From NCBI GenBank assembly GCA_963576565.1, contig OY755047.1, forward strand, positions 21,211,171 through 21,275,170: 64,000 bases of DNA, read 5' to 3'. Shown here one piece after another: positions 53,648 to 64,000 of this stretch. This DNA comes from Aspidapion aeneum (taxonomy: Eukaryota > Arthropoda > Insecta > Coleoptera > Brentidae). A model generated the notes under the pieces. The model was not told where the DNA came from and searched no databases. It worked only from the letters and a program-made list of their open reading frames with translations. Position numbers and translations under genes: made by a program. Within the stretch, counting starts at the first letter, position 1. Each line of letters begins with the position of its first letter.

Positions 53648-54167
53648 GCCGCTTGACATGGTGCATGACGCGCTGCAAATATTTGCAAGCAAAAAATTTC
53701 GGTCAAATTGTTGCCTGCAAAAAATCTTCTTTTCGTTTGACTAGGTAAAATTTCCCCAGTTTGCATGCAAGTACAGTTTGCATGCAAAAAAATGGCACCG
53801 GACCGATAAAAATGGATTGCCTGCAACAATCAGCTGGATTTGTACTGCGCATGCACCTGGGCAAAATTTCATGCATTTGCCTGCAAATTTTATTGTCATG
53901 CAAATGCATGAAATTTTGCCCAGGTGCATGCGCACTACAAATCCAGCTGATTGTTGCAGGCAATTCATTTTTCTCGGTCCGGTGCCATTTTTTTGCATGC
54001 AAACTGTACGTGCATGCAAGCTGGGGAATTTTTACCTAGATTCTGGGGAATCAATGCATGGCCATGCACAATGTCAAACGAAAAGAAGATTTTTTGCAGG
54101 CAACAATTTGACCGAAATTTTTTGATTGCAAATATTTGCAGCACGTCATGCACCATGTCAAGCGGCC
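53648..54167. mobile_element. 520-bp near-perfect palindromic MITE
   Basis: Ends GCCGCTTGACATGGTGCATG against the complement at 54150-54167. The palindrome continues through TTGCATGCAA words to a centre near 53900 (TTTTATTGTCATGCAAAT). Because the halves are the same, ORFs on the two strands encode near-identical peptides (MHAKKWHRT and MHASTVCMQKNGTG types). They are not genes. The target duplication is unclear. Confidence 0.9.
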
Positions 54168-54209
54168 TTTAGAAAAATCTTATTATTTGAAGTTTAAAGA
54201 CACCTTCAA

Positions 54210-54530
54210 TATAATCTGGGTGGCACGGCAGTGCCTCGTCGAGTTCGCGTAAATTGCTGTACCATCTTTTCTTGAAACGTTTCAGCTCAGATTTGACCCG
54301 TCTAAAACTATACTTCTGAATGAGCTAGGAAACTCAAACTGTGCACAGTCTGAGATCTTTATAGAGTTAACAACCCCTCCAAGTTTCATGGACTTAATAA
54401 AAACATTTCCAAACTAGTAAGAACCGTTCATTTTGAATTTTGTATTGGAGAACTTGGCTTTACTTTTATCTCAATTTCTTTCGAAATACCATTTTCGCCT
54501 ACTTGGCTTTTTTTTACATGAAATGTTTTT
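54210..54530 (+). mobile_element. Family C element, truncated
   Basis: GGTGGCACGGCAGTGCCTCG, TCTTGAAACGTTTCAGCTCA, ACAGTCTGAGATCTTTATAG and the AGCCAAGTAGGCGAAAATGG complement at 54487-54515. Confidence 0.75.
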
Positions 54531-54889
54531 ATTAAGATTAATTATTTCCAGGAAATTTTACTTGTAGCACCCTGTATAGTGCTTTTCTAAGTAAAAAGGC
54601 CATTCCCATTTTTCTGTCATCAACTGTTTTTCACATTAAACAAAAGTTAATTTAAAAAGCGGAACAGTACTTAATATTGAATCAATTATTTCCGCTTAAG
54701 TAGGTCCAATTTTGGATGCTATTTGATGCAGCTATGGTTAAATAGTTATTCATGCATCAAATAAAGAATTTTCTAGGTGGCTAACAGAAGCTAATTTTGT
54801 TTCTCTTGGATTATACTATGGTAGGTTTGATGAAAAGAAAATGTGTTGGTGCTACTACTCATAGTACACAGTAAACCAGTCTATTTTTT

Positions 54890-55160
54890 GCCCTCCGAGC
54901 CCGCGCAGCAAGGGCTAGAGAAGGTATTATTTTCGACGAATTTTGGTAGATAACGACGAAGATGGTATTATTTGGGTGTATTTGGTCCTATCTTAGCATT
55001 ATTAGTGTGACGTCTGTGTGTGTGTGTATGTCTGTCAGTAACACTATAGCTCCTAAACCCCTGAACCGATTTTTATGAAATTTTCAGGTAAAATAGTGTT
55101 CGACACCGTTCTAAACGAGCTGATTAGATTTGGGCCAAAAGCCATTAATGCTAATTGACA
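54890..55160 (+). mobile_element. Family A element, left part
   Basis: CCGAGCCCGCGCAGCAAGGG, TAGAGAAGGTATTATTTTCG, a GT microsatellite and TCTAAACGAGCTGATTAGAT. The rest of the element is cut off by the palindrome that follows. Confidence 0.78.
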
Positions 55161-55196
55161 GTTAAAAAATTGAAAATATGCTAATTTTTTAACGTA

Positions 55197-55392
55197 TTAT
55201 ATATATTATTACAAATCAAAATAACGTTAAAAACACATACTTTTTTAAGTTTAACAGATCGCTTTTTAACGTTATTTTTAAAAACCACGTTAAAATCACA
55301 CCGAAATAACGTGATTTTGAAAATAACGTTAAAAAGCGACATATTAAACTTAAAAAAGTATGTGTTTTTAACGTTGTTTTTATTTGTGCTAT
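55197..55392. mobile_element. Palindromic MITE within a family A copy
   Basis: CAAATCAAAATAACGTTAAA, ACACATACTTTTTTAAGTTT and GATCGCTTTTTAACG are mirrored by the right half ending TTTTTATTTGTGC. The centre is near ACACCGAAATAACG (55300). Overlapping minus ORFs here are repeat products. Confidence 0.82.
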
Positions 55393-55479
55393 GTGAGTAA
55401 TGAGATTTAACAATTAACATTTATTGTTTGTTGATCCAAAGTATTACTAATAAAAAACTACTTAAACTGTATTTTTGCC

Positions 55480-55975
55480 TTCCTAGCCCGCGTAGCAATG
55501 GCTAGAGAAGGTATTATTTTCGACAAATTTTATTTTTTTAGATAACACCGAAAATGTGTTATTTGGGTGTATTTTTACCTATCTTAGCAATATCGTGATG
55601 TCTGTCTGTGTGTTTATATTATTTCTGTCCGTAACACGATAGCTCCTAAACCGCTAAATTGATTTACATAAAATTTTTAGCTAAAATAGTCTTCAAAACT
55701 TTAACGAGCTGATTAGATTTTGGTTCAAAATCCATTAATGCTAATGACAGTTTTTTGACAATTAAATATTTAAATAAATGCTAACTTTTTAACGGAGCAT
55801 CGTATCAATATGCCGTTTTCGGAATATAGTAGACTACATTTTGCTCAATAATTTGTGTTATAATCAAAAACTTCGTAAGAGCTTTAGTTTCTAAGATATT
55901 TACAAAAAACTGTTTTCAAGGCTAATATTATCATGGCTTCACTTGAAATGTGCTAATAGGCTAGCTAGAGGAAGG
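55480..55975 (+). mobile_element. Family A element, forward, near complete
   Basis: TGCCTTCCTAGCCCGCGTAG to GGCTAGCTAGAGGAAGGTAG, with all internal landmarks of the family (AATATCGTGATGTCTGTCTG, TAACACGATAGCTCCTAAAC, ATATGCCGTTTTCGGAATAT). Confidence 0.85.
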
Positions 55976-57060
55976 TAGCAGATGAGTTATTGATTAATTT
56001 ATTTATTCTGCTGTACTAGGGTAATGTCGCCATATAGATGCAAAAAGCACAGTTTAACAAAAAAAGTTTTCTATCAAAAAAGAAAGTATAAAACATATCC
56101 AGTATACTTTCTTTGGGCCTATATATGGACATTAAGGTGTATACTAGCACAGGGTGGTACAGAGAAAACTTCCAAAATTTATTATTAAGTTTGTGTCATT
56201 TTACCATGGGACATGCAACTCGAAATTGCCCCTAAATCAATGATTTTGAGGTTTATAAAGTTTTGGAAGCGCACTAGAGAAGAAACTTTATTATTACTTA
56301 ATTAAAATAGATTTAAGAATCGTAGTTCACATAATGATTACATCAGTTGGAAAGATAGGTCTAACCTCAGAGCTGTTCTATTCAAATGATGTATCATTAC
56401 TTGAAAATATTGCCAACTACGCTTGTAAATCCCATTTTAATTTAGTAGAATGGCATGGTTCTGTATGAATCCGACTCTAGTGTGGACAGTCTTACCTTAT
56501 TAATTATTATTATTTGGCTTTTAACATGTCTTTAACCTTTTGTGTTTTAACTAAAAGGAAAATAAGAACATGCAAGAAGTGATGACCTTTTAATTTATAG
56601 AATGAGAAGTATTTTATTAATACCTTGTTAAAAGATTGAATGAGTAATGTTTTAGACAAAGTAAGGTGTTACATAGGTATTCATATCAATAAGTGTTTCG
56701 CAACTTGGACTTTTCTAGTAATTCTCTGATCAACTTACCCATAAAATTTAAAAATTGCAAGGGTAAAAAATCTTTTTGTAGATTTTTGAGAGAGATATTT
56801 TTGTAAGGTATACTAGTTTATGGAATTTACAGGGATGGCCAAAAGAATAACACCCTAAAAGTGTTTGAATCTCTGATTCTTGTATGAAAAAACTAGTGAT
56901 CCATTAAAAAACTTTAATATATTTCTTAATTCACAAGTGTCGGTGTATTTTAACATAAAATTTTATAGTGCTTTTTGTTAAATTAAAAAAAACTACAAAA
57001 AATAGTTTTTTGTAGAATTTTAGGGTATAATCCAAAACAGGAGTAAAAAATACTCTGCCA
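55976..57060. other. No recognised feature
   Basis: AT-rich flank. No ORF, repeat landmark or RNA gene recognised. Confidence 0.5.
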
Positions 57061-57075
57061 ATATATGTGCCCCTA

Positions 57076-57748
57076 AGCTCACACTAGATACAGTTATAGT
57101 GTACGTGTGAGCAAATATAACTAAAAACTGAAATATATTTTATTCAACTTCAGACTCAATTACCTTTCATTTGATACCACACAAGCCATGTTTTAAATTA
57201 AACTCAAATTTTTTAAATCTATCCCTACCCTTAAAAAAAAAGAACTAAAATGTATTTTGTTTAACTCCGGACTCAATTACCTTTCGTTTGATATCACACA
57301 TGCCATATTTTCACGTAAACTCTAATTTTTGAAATCTACCCCCACCCTTTAAAAAAAAACTAAAATGTATTTTGTTTAACTCCAGACTTAATTACCTTTC
57401 GTTTGATATCACGCACGCCATATTTTCACATAAACTCAAATTTTTTAAATCTACCCCCACCCTTTTACTTGGCTTGTGTTCGGTGGATTTTGTTCATTTT
57501 TTAATGGGACCATTTCGACCCAAGACCCAGCCTAGGTACCAAATTTCATTGAAATCGGACAAGTCGTTTTTGAGTTATGCGCGTTGGTCGTTACAGACAG
57601 ACATACAGACGGCGCAACAAAAAAGTTTCAAAATCATCTGAAACGCAAAGATATATAAAAATTTTTAAAATCGGAGCAACTTTTTTTTTCTCGAAAAAAT
57701 TAGGATCACCATAGCTCACACTACTATAGTATAGTATATGTGTGAGCT
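57076..57748. mobile_element. Family B element, copy 2
   Basis: AGCTCACACTAGATAC...ATGTGTGAGCT. Three ~115-bp units begin near 57131, 57247 and 57362. The shared 3' part (GACCCAGCCTAGGTACCAAA, GTTATGCGCGTTGGTCGTTA) has a shorter AGAC tract than copy 1. An extra inner pair of TCACACTACTATAGTA words lies just before the right end. Confidence 0.85.
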
Positions 57749-57959
57749 AATATACCTACTAAAATTTCATAACCAATAACCAAATGATAGTCAAAATATA
57801 GAATTTTAAATTTGGCAAAAAACATCTAGACTATTCTTTGTTCAAGTGTTAGTAAATTTTAAGGAGGTTAGGAGGAGTAATTTTTGCGTAAAATTAAACA
57901 TTAAAAAACTTTTTTATGTATTTATTTATTAAATATGACAAAAAGGCATAGGCCCTCAC

Positions 57960-58830
57960 AGTTTATTAAAAACGACATATAAAAAATCGTCTAAGATCAT
58001 AAAGGGAAATGGCATAACAGTTCTATATTAAAAACGAAATTATTAATACCCGGACATTATCAAAAACGTCATTCTTCAAAACAAGACAAGAGCCAAATCG
58101 AAGTTTAGTATAAAGTCTTTTATCAAAACCGGACAAAATCAAAAAGGACAAAATTATAAAAAGGGGTCGGGCCTAGCTTGTGACGTTAACCTAAAGAAGA
58201 GCTGTTCTGGTATTGCTTTGCAATTGAAGCGTCCTTCACTGCATTTTCTTTACTGCCATGCATAAAGAAAACGCCGTAACTACATAGGGATTGCTATAGC
58301 ACATACGGTATTTTCATTAAGCAAGGCCCATCCTTAAAAAAAGCCAGGTTTTGGACCCTAGCTTAGGATACATCTGCAATTAATTGACCAAGAGGTTCGG
58401 TTCGGTTAACACCGATTTCGACCTCTTAAAAAAAGGACAGGGGAGCCATTTAAAGGAAAAAACAGACATTTTTATGTTTTTATGTATTATACCAAAAACA
58501 ACAATATTATTTGTTCCCGATTTAAATTTGCCGCCAAACTTCCATGAGACCGACTTGTACGAGAGGAGAAGAGACGGAACCAGTATGCAAAGAAAGGAGA
58601 AAGTTGCTCATGCTAGGCCCGGCCCCTTTTTATGATTTTGTCTGGTTTTGATAAAAGACTTTATACTAAAGTTCAATTTTGCTCTTGGCTTGTTTTGATA
58701 AATGACGTTTTCGTATAATCTCCGGTTATTAAGAATTCCGTTTTTGCCATTGGACTGTTATACCATTTTCATTTATGATCTCTGTCAATTTTGTTTTTGT
58801 CATTTACAACGAGGGATAGGGATTCAAAGG
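57960..58830. mobile_element. Foldback element of ~0.85 kb
   Basis: Left arm words (GATCATAAAGGGAAATGGCA, ATAAAGTCTTTTATCAAAAC, AAAAAGGGGTCGGGCCTAG) are mirrored on the right (GCTAGGCCCGGCCCCTTTTT, GTTTTGATAAAAGACTTTAT, CATTTATGATC). AAAACGACA/TGACGTTTT-like words recur in each arm. The spacer of about 430 bases holds the unrecognised ORF 58384-58635. Confidence 0.75.
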
Positions 58831-58868
58831 CATTTAAAAAATAACCGAAAGTTGTGAATTAAGAAATA

Positions 58869-59614
58869 CAGGGTGTTTCCTAATTGAATGTCAATATTTA
58901 TGGGGGTGATTTTTGGGCCCATTTTAAGTAAAAAACTTCAGATGAACATATGTCCTAAACGTCTTACCTTTTGATATACAGGGTGGTAAATTTTTCAAAA
59001 ATAAATCATTTATTTTTAATATCTACAATACCACAGATATTTTAATGAAATTTGTCATACATGTCCAATGAATCAAGAGGCATTTTTTAATGTATCACTT
59101 TTTTTTAAATTTCCATCAGTGGCGTTCGTACGTAATTTGACCTGCCTATTTTGGTAGACATTGATGGCACGCCACTGATTTTTCCAAAAATAAAAATTAT
59201 TTCTGAAATCCCCAATCATTTCTAACCAAAGTTGATCACTTGATTTTTTTCAATCCGATGCACGGTTTTCGCTTAAAAAAATAAAAACCGTTTCTCTGCA
59301 TGATCATAACAATATCGTTAATATGACAATATCATCATGCAGAGACACGTAGATTTTATTTTTTAGATGAAACCCGTGCGTCGGACTAAAAAAATTTAAG
59401 AGATCAACTTTGCTCATAATTGAATACAGATTTAAAAAGTACACTTCACTTGGTATTGTAGATATTAATAATAAATTATTTATTTTTGAAAACTTTACCA
59501 CCCTCTATCTCATAGGTAAGACGTTTAGGACATATGTTCATATGAAGTTTTTTTCTTAAAATGGGCCCAAAAATCACCAACATAAGTATTGACATTCAAT
59601 TAGGAAACACCCTG
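58869..59614. mobile_element. TA-flanked palindromic element (746 bp)
   Basis: TA at 58867-58868 and 59615-59616. The ends CAGGGTGTTTCCTAATTGAA are inverted exactly or nearly so. The palindrome continues through AAGACGTTTAGGACATATG to the centre (~59250-59330, ATGATCATAACAATATCG). A 66-base mini-palindrome with CAGTGGCGT ends (59117-59180) sits inside the left arm. Confidence 0.85.
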
Positions 59615-59639
59615 TATATTAAGATTTTCAAATTAAAAA

Positions 59640-60065
59640 CACATTTTTTCATATACTTTTGGAGCTCACTGTATTGTTACAATAGAATGGACCTACTTTA
59701 GTTTATTTTTGGCTTTTAATCCAATTGGATTTATTTGTTATTTCGGATAAAATTTATACTTCAGTGATTATCTGCTACTTTATTTATTATTAAGACCGAC
59801 CATTTATTTATATAGATTTAGCGCAGGTTTAAAAATAAATAATTATGTCACAAACCCACGGCCACACTTAACAGTATCGTTCTAAATGTGCCTTATTTGG
59901 ATTTTGTATTAATTTAAAGTGTATAGACATTTACTAATAAAATTTGCAAAACGACCTTGTTGATATTTTTTTAAACAGTAGTTTAATAGATGGGTTGAAT
60001 AAAAACCAAACTTTGGCACAGGGTGTTCCATTATATTTATTCTTATTCTTTTTCGTCAGAAATAA
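59640..60065. other. No recognised feature
   Basis: AT-rich sequence without recognised element. Confidence 0.5.
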
Positions 60066-60067
60066 AA

Positions 60068-60190
60068 TAATTGGATCCATGACGGATCTGATAACTTTCT
60101 AGCTTATTAGCACTTTTCAAGTATAGACGCTATATCAGACTTGAATACAGATTTTTGTTTATTGGTTATAACATACTTTTTAGTGTATGT
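60068..60190 (-). mobile_element. Family A fragment
   Basis: TTGGATCCATGACGGATCTG, ATAACTTTCTAGCTTATTAG and CACTTTTCAAG resemble the family A start and its usual flank at 41390. Confidence 0.6.
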
Positions 60191-60589
60191 TTCGAATAAA
60201 ATTGTTTAACTTGAAACATTTATTTTTAAAAATTTAATTTTGATGTAAAATGCTTTTTTTTAAAAAATTTTAATAAAGAATTCACCTGTTAAATTAAATT
60301 TTATTAGCTACTTTGGTTTTTCAGATATTATATAAACCTTTGTTATTTATTTGCTGGGTTTTAGTAAAACATAAAGATTGCATTGTGGTACTTTCCTAGG
60401 TGGAGCATTTTTTACTAGATGTGTAGTGAGTTCTGTGTGAATAAAACTGTGTTTTTAGCAAAAATGCAGTATTTATTTCTTACCCTTGACGCGTTTCGGT
60501 CTTTGCGACCATAATCATAAGGGCTTAAATAAAGTGTCGAAGAAGTCCTTCTTGCAAACGCCACATCATCTTAACTCAAACTCTTGTTT

Positions 60590-61075
60590 GAGTAACGATC
60601 TCTAAAATTAAAAACAAACCAAATATAACAAATTCTCAAAATAATAATCCGTTGGGTGTTATTAACATTCCATGTGTTCAAGGGATTTCAGAAAACATTA
60701 GACGAATAGCCAAACACTATAATATAAAAAAAGTATTTTCATCGGGACAAGGAGTTTTGTAACTAAAACAAATAAACCAGAACATCCCTCAAATAATAAG
60801 GAATGTATTTACCCAATCCTGTTTGAGTGTGGTAAATCATATGTAGGTAAAACGAAACGCCCTCTTCAGGTTATAGTAAATGAACATCTAAAAAGTACCC
60901 AATTAGGGAATATTGAAAAATCCGGTTTAGCGAATCATGCATCGTCAAATGATGACAGGATTCAGTGGTCAGAAGCTAAAGTTTTGCATAAGGAGTCGCA
61001 TTGACGAAAATGAAAGTTTATTGAAGCTGCGTTTATAATGCAGAATAAAGAATGTTTAGTTTACACTTGAAAATG
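60590..61075 (+). pseudogene. Penelope-like element, GIY-YIG endonuclease relic
   Basis: The plus strand encodes the C-terminal end of a Penelope-like polyprotein. The linker NNNPLGVINIPCVQGISENI at about 60645-60705 is followed, after a frameshift, by ECIYPILFECGKSYVGKTKR and LQVIVNEHLKSTQLGN, the IY...YVG signature and following arginine-rich helix of GIY-YIG nucleases. An in-frame stop then follows KVLHKESH, yet the conserved KFIEAAFIMQNKECL end is still readable. Reverse transcriptase is missing. It is followed directly by a reversed LINE tail. The GIY-YIG domain supplies the nick for integration in intact elements. Confidence 0.8.
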
Positions 61076-61076
61076 G

Positions 61077-61160
61077 TTATAGATGATGATTCATATGTGA
61101 GTGGGCCTTGCAGCCCTTCCACTGCGACCACCAGTGGGTCTATTGTGGCTAGAGATACTT
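61077..61160 (-). mobile_element. 3' tail of the RNase H LINE, reverse orientation
   Basis: ATGTGAGTGGGCC, ACCACCAGTGGGTCTATTGT and ATGATGATTC are the complement of the tail at 12275-12375. Confidence 0.75.
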
Positions 61161-62066
61161 ACTAACCGAAACGTCTTGTTTAAAATAAATAAAGACAATG
61201 GAAGTTCGAAATTTTGTTTCAAACAAAGAGCTTTTTTTCTTATTTAACTATAATTATTTACTGCATGTTTTTCCCAAAAGTCTTTATTTAGTTACTTTTG
61301 TCTTGGCCACATGGGATAGTTCTAGGGCATCCTGTATAACACATTATTTGGCAGTGTTTTTTGTAAAGTTTACCCATTTTAGAAACCATTTCTCCCCTAT
61401 TTCCGTATTTCTAGAATTCTATTTCCGATACAATTTATAAAGTGCTTTTGGTGCTTTCATAAAGTGGGCATACTTAAAAATACACTTTCCGAGCGGGAAT
61501 AAAAGAAAAACGAGTGTAATTCAGACTGTAATTTGATTATTTTAAGAATCCCGGTTGTTTTTTAAATAAATTTGAGTACATACACGCCCTTTAAAATTTT
61601 TCTCGACTTCGACTATTAAATTATATACAGTGTGTTCCAACGAAAACGAAACAGAGGCGTTTCTAAGTATGTAGGGTCTGGTTTTCGGAAAATCCTCGAA
61701 AACGTCATATACTTACTTTTATCTGAAGGGAATTTCGGAAACGGTAAGACATACACTTTTGCTTAAATGGGAAAAAGTGGCGCTATTCCGAGCCTAATCA
61801 GATGCTATATTGAATTAAAAAATATCTACAGTAGTTTAGAAAATATCGAGAAAAACTCACAATTGTAAATTAGCAACTACGGCCAATCGAAGGACGAGAA
61901 TTTTTTCGTAGCGTTGTAGTTCTCTTACTGTTTCCAAAATCCCCATGTTAGATACTTTTATCTAGGGCAGCCAATATATAAAGATCACTGTTGATCTGAT
62001 GGTTGTTTTTTGTTAATCACCCGAAAGAATTGGTAATATTTATTTTATTTTGCATTTTTGTTTCAG
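61161..62066. other. No recognised feature; probable 5' intron or promoter region of the next gene
   Basis: No repeat landmark. The ORF 61198-61440 is a hydrophobic unrecognised product. The last bases (TTTGCATTTTTGTTTCAG, ending at 62066) form a good splice acceptor. Confidence 0.45.
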
Positions 62067-62195
62067 TACATTGAAATAATATAATACCCAAGCAAAAATG
62101 ACAGGAGTAACAGAACAAGAACAGGTCGTCATGACCCCTAAAGGAAAAACTGCCAATTCTACAACCATTTTGATTGAAAGAAAACTGGTGAATAG
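62067..62195 (+). CDS. Putative first coding exon of an unidentified gene (CDS from 62098)
   Basis: A pyrimidine-rich acceptor ends at 62066. Thirty-one untranslated bases lead to ATG at 62098 (context AGCAAAAATGA). The reading frame MTGVTEQEQVVMTPKGKTAN then STTILIERKLVN is open for 32 codons plus two bases, and the exon ends at AATAG|GTAAGAATC. Both splice sites are strong and the composition differs from the surrounding AT-rich DNA, so it looks real. I do not recognise the product. It is polar with no signal peptide. The gene would run to the right, divergent from uex, with a further 5' exon to the left. Nothing downstream in the window (palindrome, family B) is coding. Confidence 0.5.
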
Positions 62196-62641
62196 GTAAG
62201 AATCTTTGAATTAGTCTAATTAATTATTTTTGTAAATTGATCAGAACACATCTCTCGGAAATTGTCACTTTACAGGTCCTTTTGGAAAACTTTCCGGTCT
62301 CAACAGAGACCGGTAAACAACCAAGAGACCGGAAACTATTTTTACCGGTCAGCTTTTACCCAAGTTGGTCTTGACTTACGTCATTTGGACAGTGAATATG
62401 TGTACAGCTTTTAACATGTGTTTATATTAATAGGTTTGACATAAGCCCGCCAGATTAAAAGAAAAACATTCTTTTTTTTTAAGGTCTGTGAACATTCCAG
62501 AAAAAAAGGGGTATACTTATAACCATTTTTTTAAGAACCACAAGTTTTTTGGGATATTGTTGGGGTTATTTGCTACCTTTTCAACCTAGGAACTTAGGTC
62601 CTAAGGGTCACGGCTAAAGAGATGAATTTTTTAATTTTATT

Positions 62642-63335
62642 TCTCAAATTAACCAAAATCCCACCTTTAAACTCTCGTAAGCTTTTTATTAATGTCTGGA
62701 AAAGCACCATTTTTTTTTATAATTCTGTAATCTTATGCTTCTTCAACTAATTAATAGATTTGTTAAAATTGATGTGCCAAAGGGACATACGAGGTTTTTT
62801 ATTGAAGAACATTAGTGATTTTGTGAAAGAAAATCAATTTCAAAATTAAAAAAAAGTATCGACAATTGAGAACTTTATTTTCTTTTAAAAACTCTAGTTG
62901 ATTACCTTTCTAACGGTATGCTACACATTAATAAAAAAAACAATTCTGCTTTAAAATACGGATATTCCGTGAGACGGGCGATAATAATTTGATGTTTATG
63001 ATCGTTTTAAAACAGAAATGTTTTTTTTATTAATATGTAGCACACCGTTGGAAAGGTAATCAACTAGAGAAGTTTTTAAAAGAAAATGAAGTTCTCAATT
63101 GTCGATACTTGTTTTGATTTTTAATTTTGAAATTAATTTTCTTTCGCAAAATCACTAATGTTCTTCAATAAAAAACCTCGTATGTCCCTTTGGTACATGA
63201 ATTTTAACAAATCTATTAATTAGTTGAAGAAGCATAGGATTACAGAATTATTTAAAAAAAATGGTGCTTTTCCAGACATTAATAAAAAGCTTACGAAGAT
63301 TTAAAGATAGGATTTTGGGTAATTTAAAAAAAAAT
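62642..63335. mobile_element. ~700-bp palindromic element
   Basis: TCTCGTAAGCTTTTTATTAA, GTCTGGAAAAGCACCATTTT, ATACGAGGTTTTTTATTGAA and CAATTGAGAACTTTATTTTC on the left are mirrored in reverse order on the right. The centre near 62985 (GTGAGACGGGCGATAATAAT) is the only unpaired part. No ORF. Confidence 0.88.
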
Positions 63336-63351
63336 GCCAATATATGGGCCC

Positions 63352-64000
63352 CTCACACTAGGTACTATAGTTATAGTGTACGTGAGAACGAATAAAACTA
63401 AAACCTGAAATATATCTTATTCCACTCCAGACTAAATTACCTTTTATTTGATACCACAAAAGCCATGTTTTGACTTAAACTCAAATTTTTGAAATCTACC
63501 CCCACCCTTAAAAAAACAAAAACTAAAATGTATTTTGTTTAACTCCGAACTCAATTACCTTTCGTTTGATATCACACACGCCATATTTTCACGTAAACTC
63601 TAATTTTTGAAATCTACCCCCACCCTTTTTGAAGAAAAAAAAATTAAAATGTATTTTGTTTAACTCCATACTCAATTACCTTTCGTTTGATTTCACACAC
63701 GCCATATTTTCACATAAACTCTAATTTTTAAAATCTTCCCCCACCCTTTTATTTTGCTTGTGTTTCGTGGATTTTGTTCATTTTTAAATGGGACCATCTC
63801 GACCCAAGACCCAGCCTAGGTACCAAATTTTATTAAAATCGGCCAAGCGGTTTTTGAGTTATGCGCGTTGGTCGTTACAGACAGACATACAGACAGACAG
63901 ACATACAGACAGACAGACAGACGGCGTGACAAAAAAGTTTCAAAATCATGTGAAACGCAAAGATATATACAAATTTTTGAAATCGGAGCAACTTTTTTTT
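63352..64000. mobile_element. Family B element, copy 3, cut by window end
   Basis: CTCACACTAGGTACTATAGT at the left (the AGCT of the usual end is changed). Three ~115-bp units start near 63409, 63523 and 63645. Then come the common 3' part and a longer AGAC/ATAC tract (63881-63922). The right end is outside the window. Confidence 0.85.

Noticed and set aside
53703..54172. Several 60-115-residue ORFs on both strands
   Set aside because: They are mirror products of one palindrome, and identical peptides arise from both strands.

Overview
The window reads as AT-rich, transposon-laden arthropod nuclear DNA, almost certainly insect. It holds one recognisable host gene: the minus-strand metal-ion transporter gene unextended (uex, the insect CNNM/ancient conserved domain protein). 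Nine coding exons, all with consensus splice sites and matching phases, run from an initiator ATG at 48961 down to 839, giving 709 codons. The 3' part of the gene (rest of the CBS region and C-terminus) lies beyond the left edge. Introns are very large (intron 7 is about 25 kb). The insect call rests on the gene family and on the repeat types (mariner, pogo/Tigger, P-like, Penelope and RTE-like elements). A beetle is my guess only.

Layout. 0-3.4 kb: uex exons 9 and 8 with two foldback repeats. 3.4-28.8 kb: intron 7, holding two copies of a degenerate LINE-bearing segment (4.6-6.7 and 7.4-9.5 kb), a 1.3-kb foldback element with a 9-bp target duplication (9.6-10.9 kb), a LINE RNase H relic, a small duplicated unknown ORF (16-17 kb), a nearly complete RTE-like LINE broken by one frameshift (17.8-21.0 kb), a dead mariner (21.8-23.9 kb) and an internally deleted Tigger nested in another repeat (26.8-27.4 kb). 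28.8-37.4 kb: exons 7, 6, 5, 4 and 3, with a P-like element whose 8-bp duplication is intact and a foldback built from 15-bp tandem repeats. 37.4-49.2 kb: exon 2 (43.2-43.4 kb), many terminal-inverted-repeat elements, exon 1 and a cluster of three CACGTG boxes upstream of the start codon. 49.2-64 kb: sequence upstream of uex filled with palindromic elements, a Penelope-like GIY-YIG relic, and at 62.1 kb a likely first coding exon of an unidentified plus-strand gene.

The mobile sequence falls into recurring families, named here for cross-reference. Family A: ends CCTTCCTAG. Family B: ends AGCTCACAC, with three internal ~115-bp units. Family C: contains GGCACGGCAGTGCCCCG, with ~120-bp internal units. 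Family D: ends ACGTACGT...ATATATCTGTAC. Family E: contains GGACCCCCGTGAGGTTAAGC. Family H: ends GAGACCCTGTATGTATGACA. Most are palindromic, so the uex primary transcript should be rich in long hairpins. No RNA genes, CRISPR arrays or bacterial-style operons were seen.
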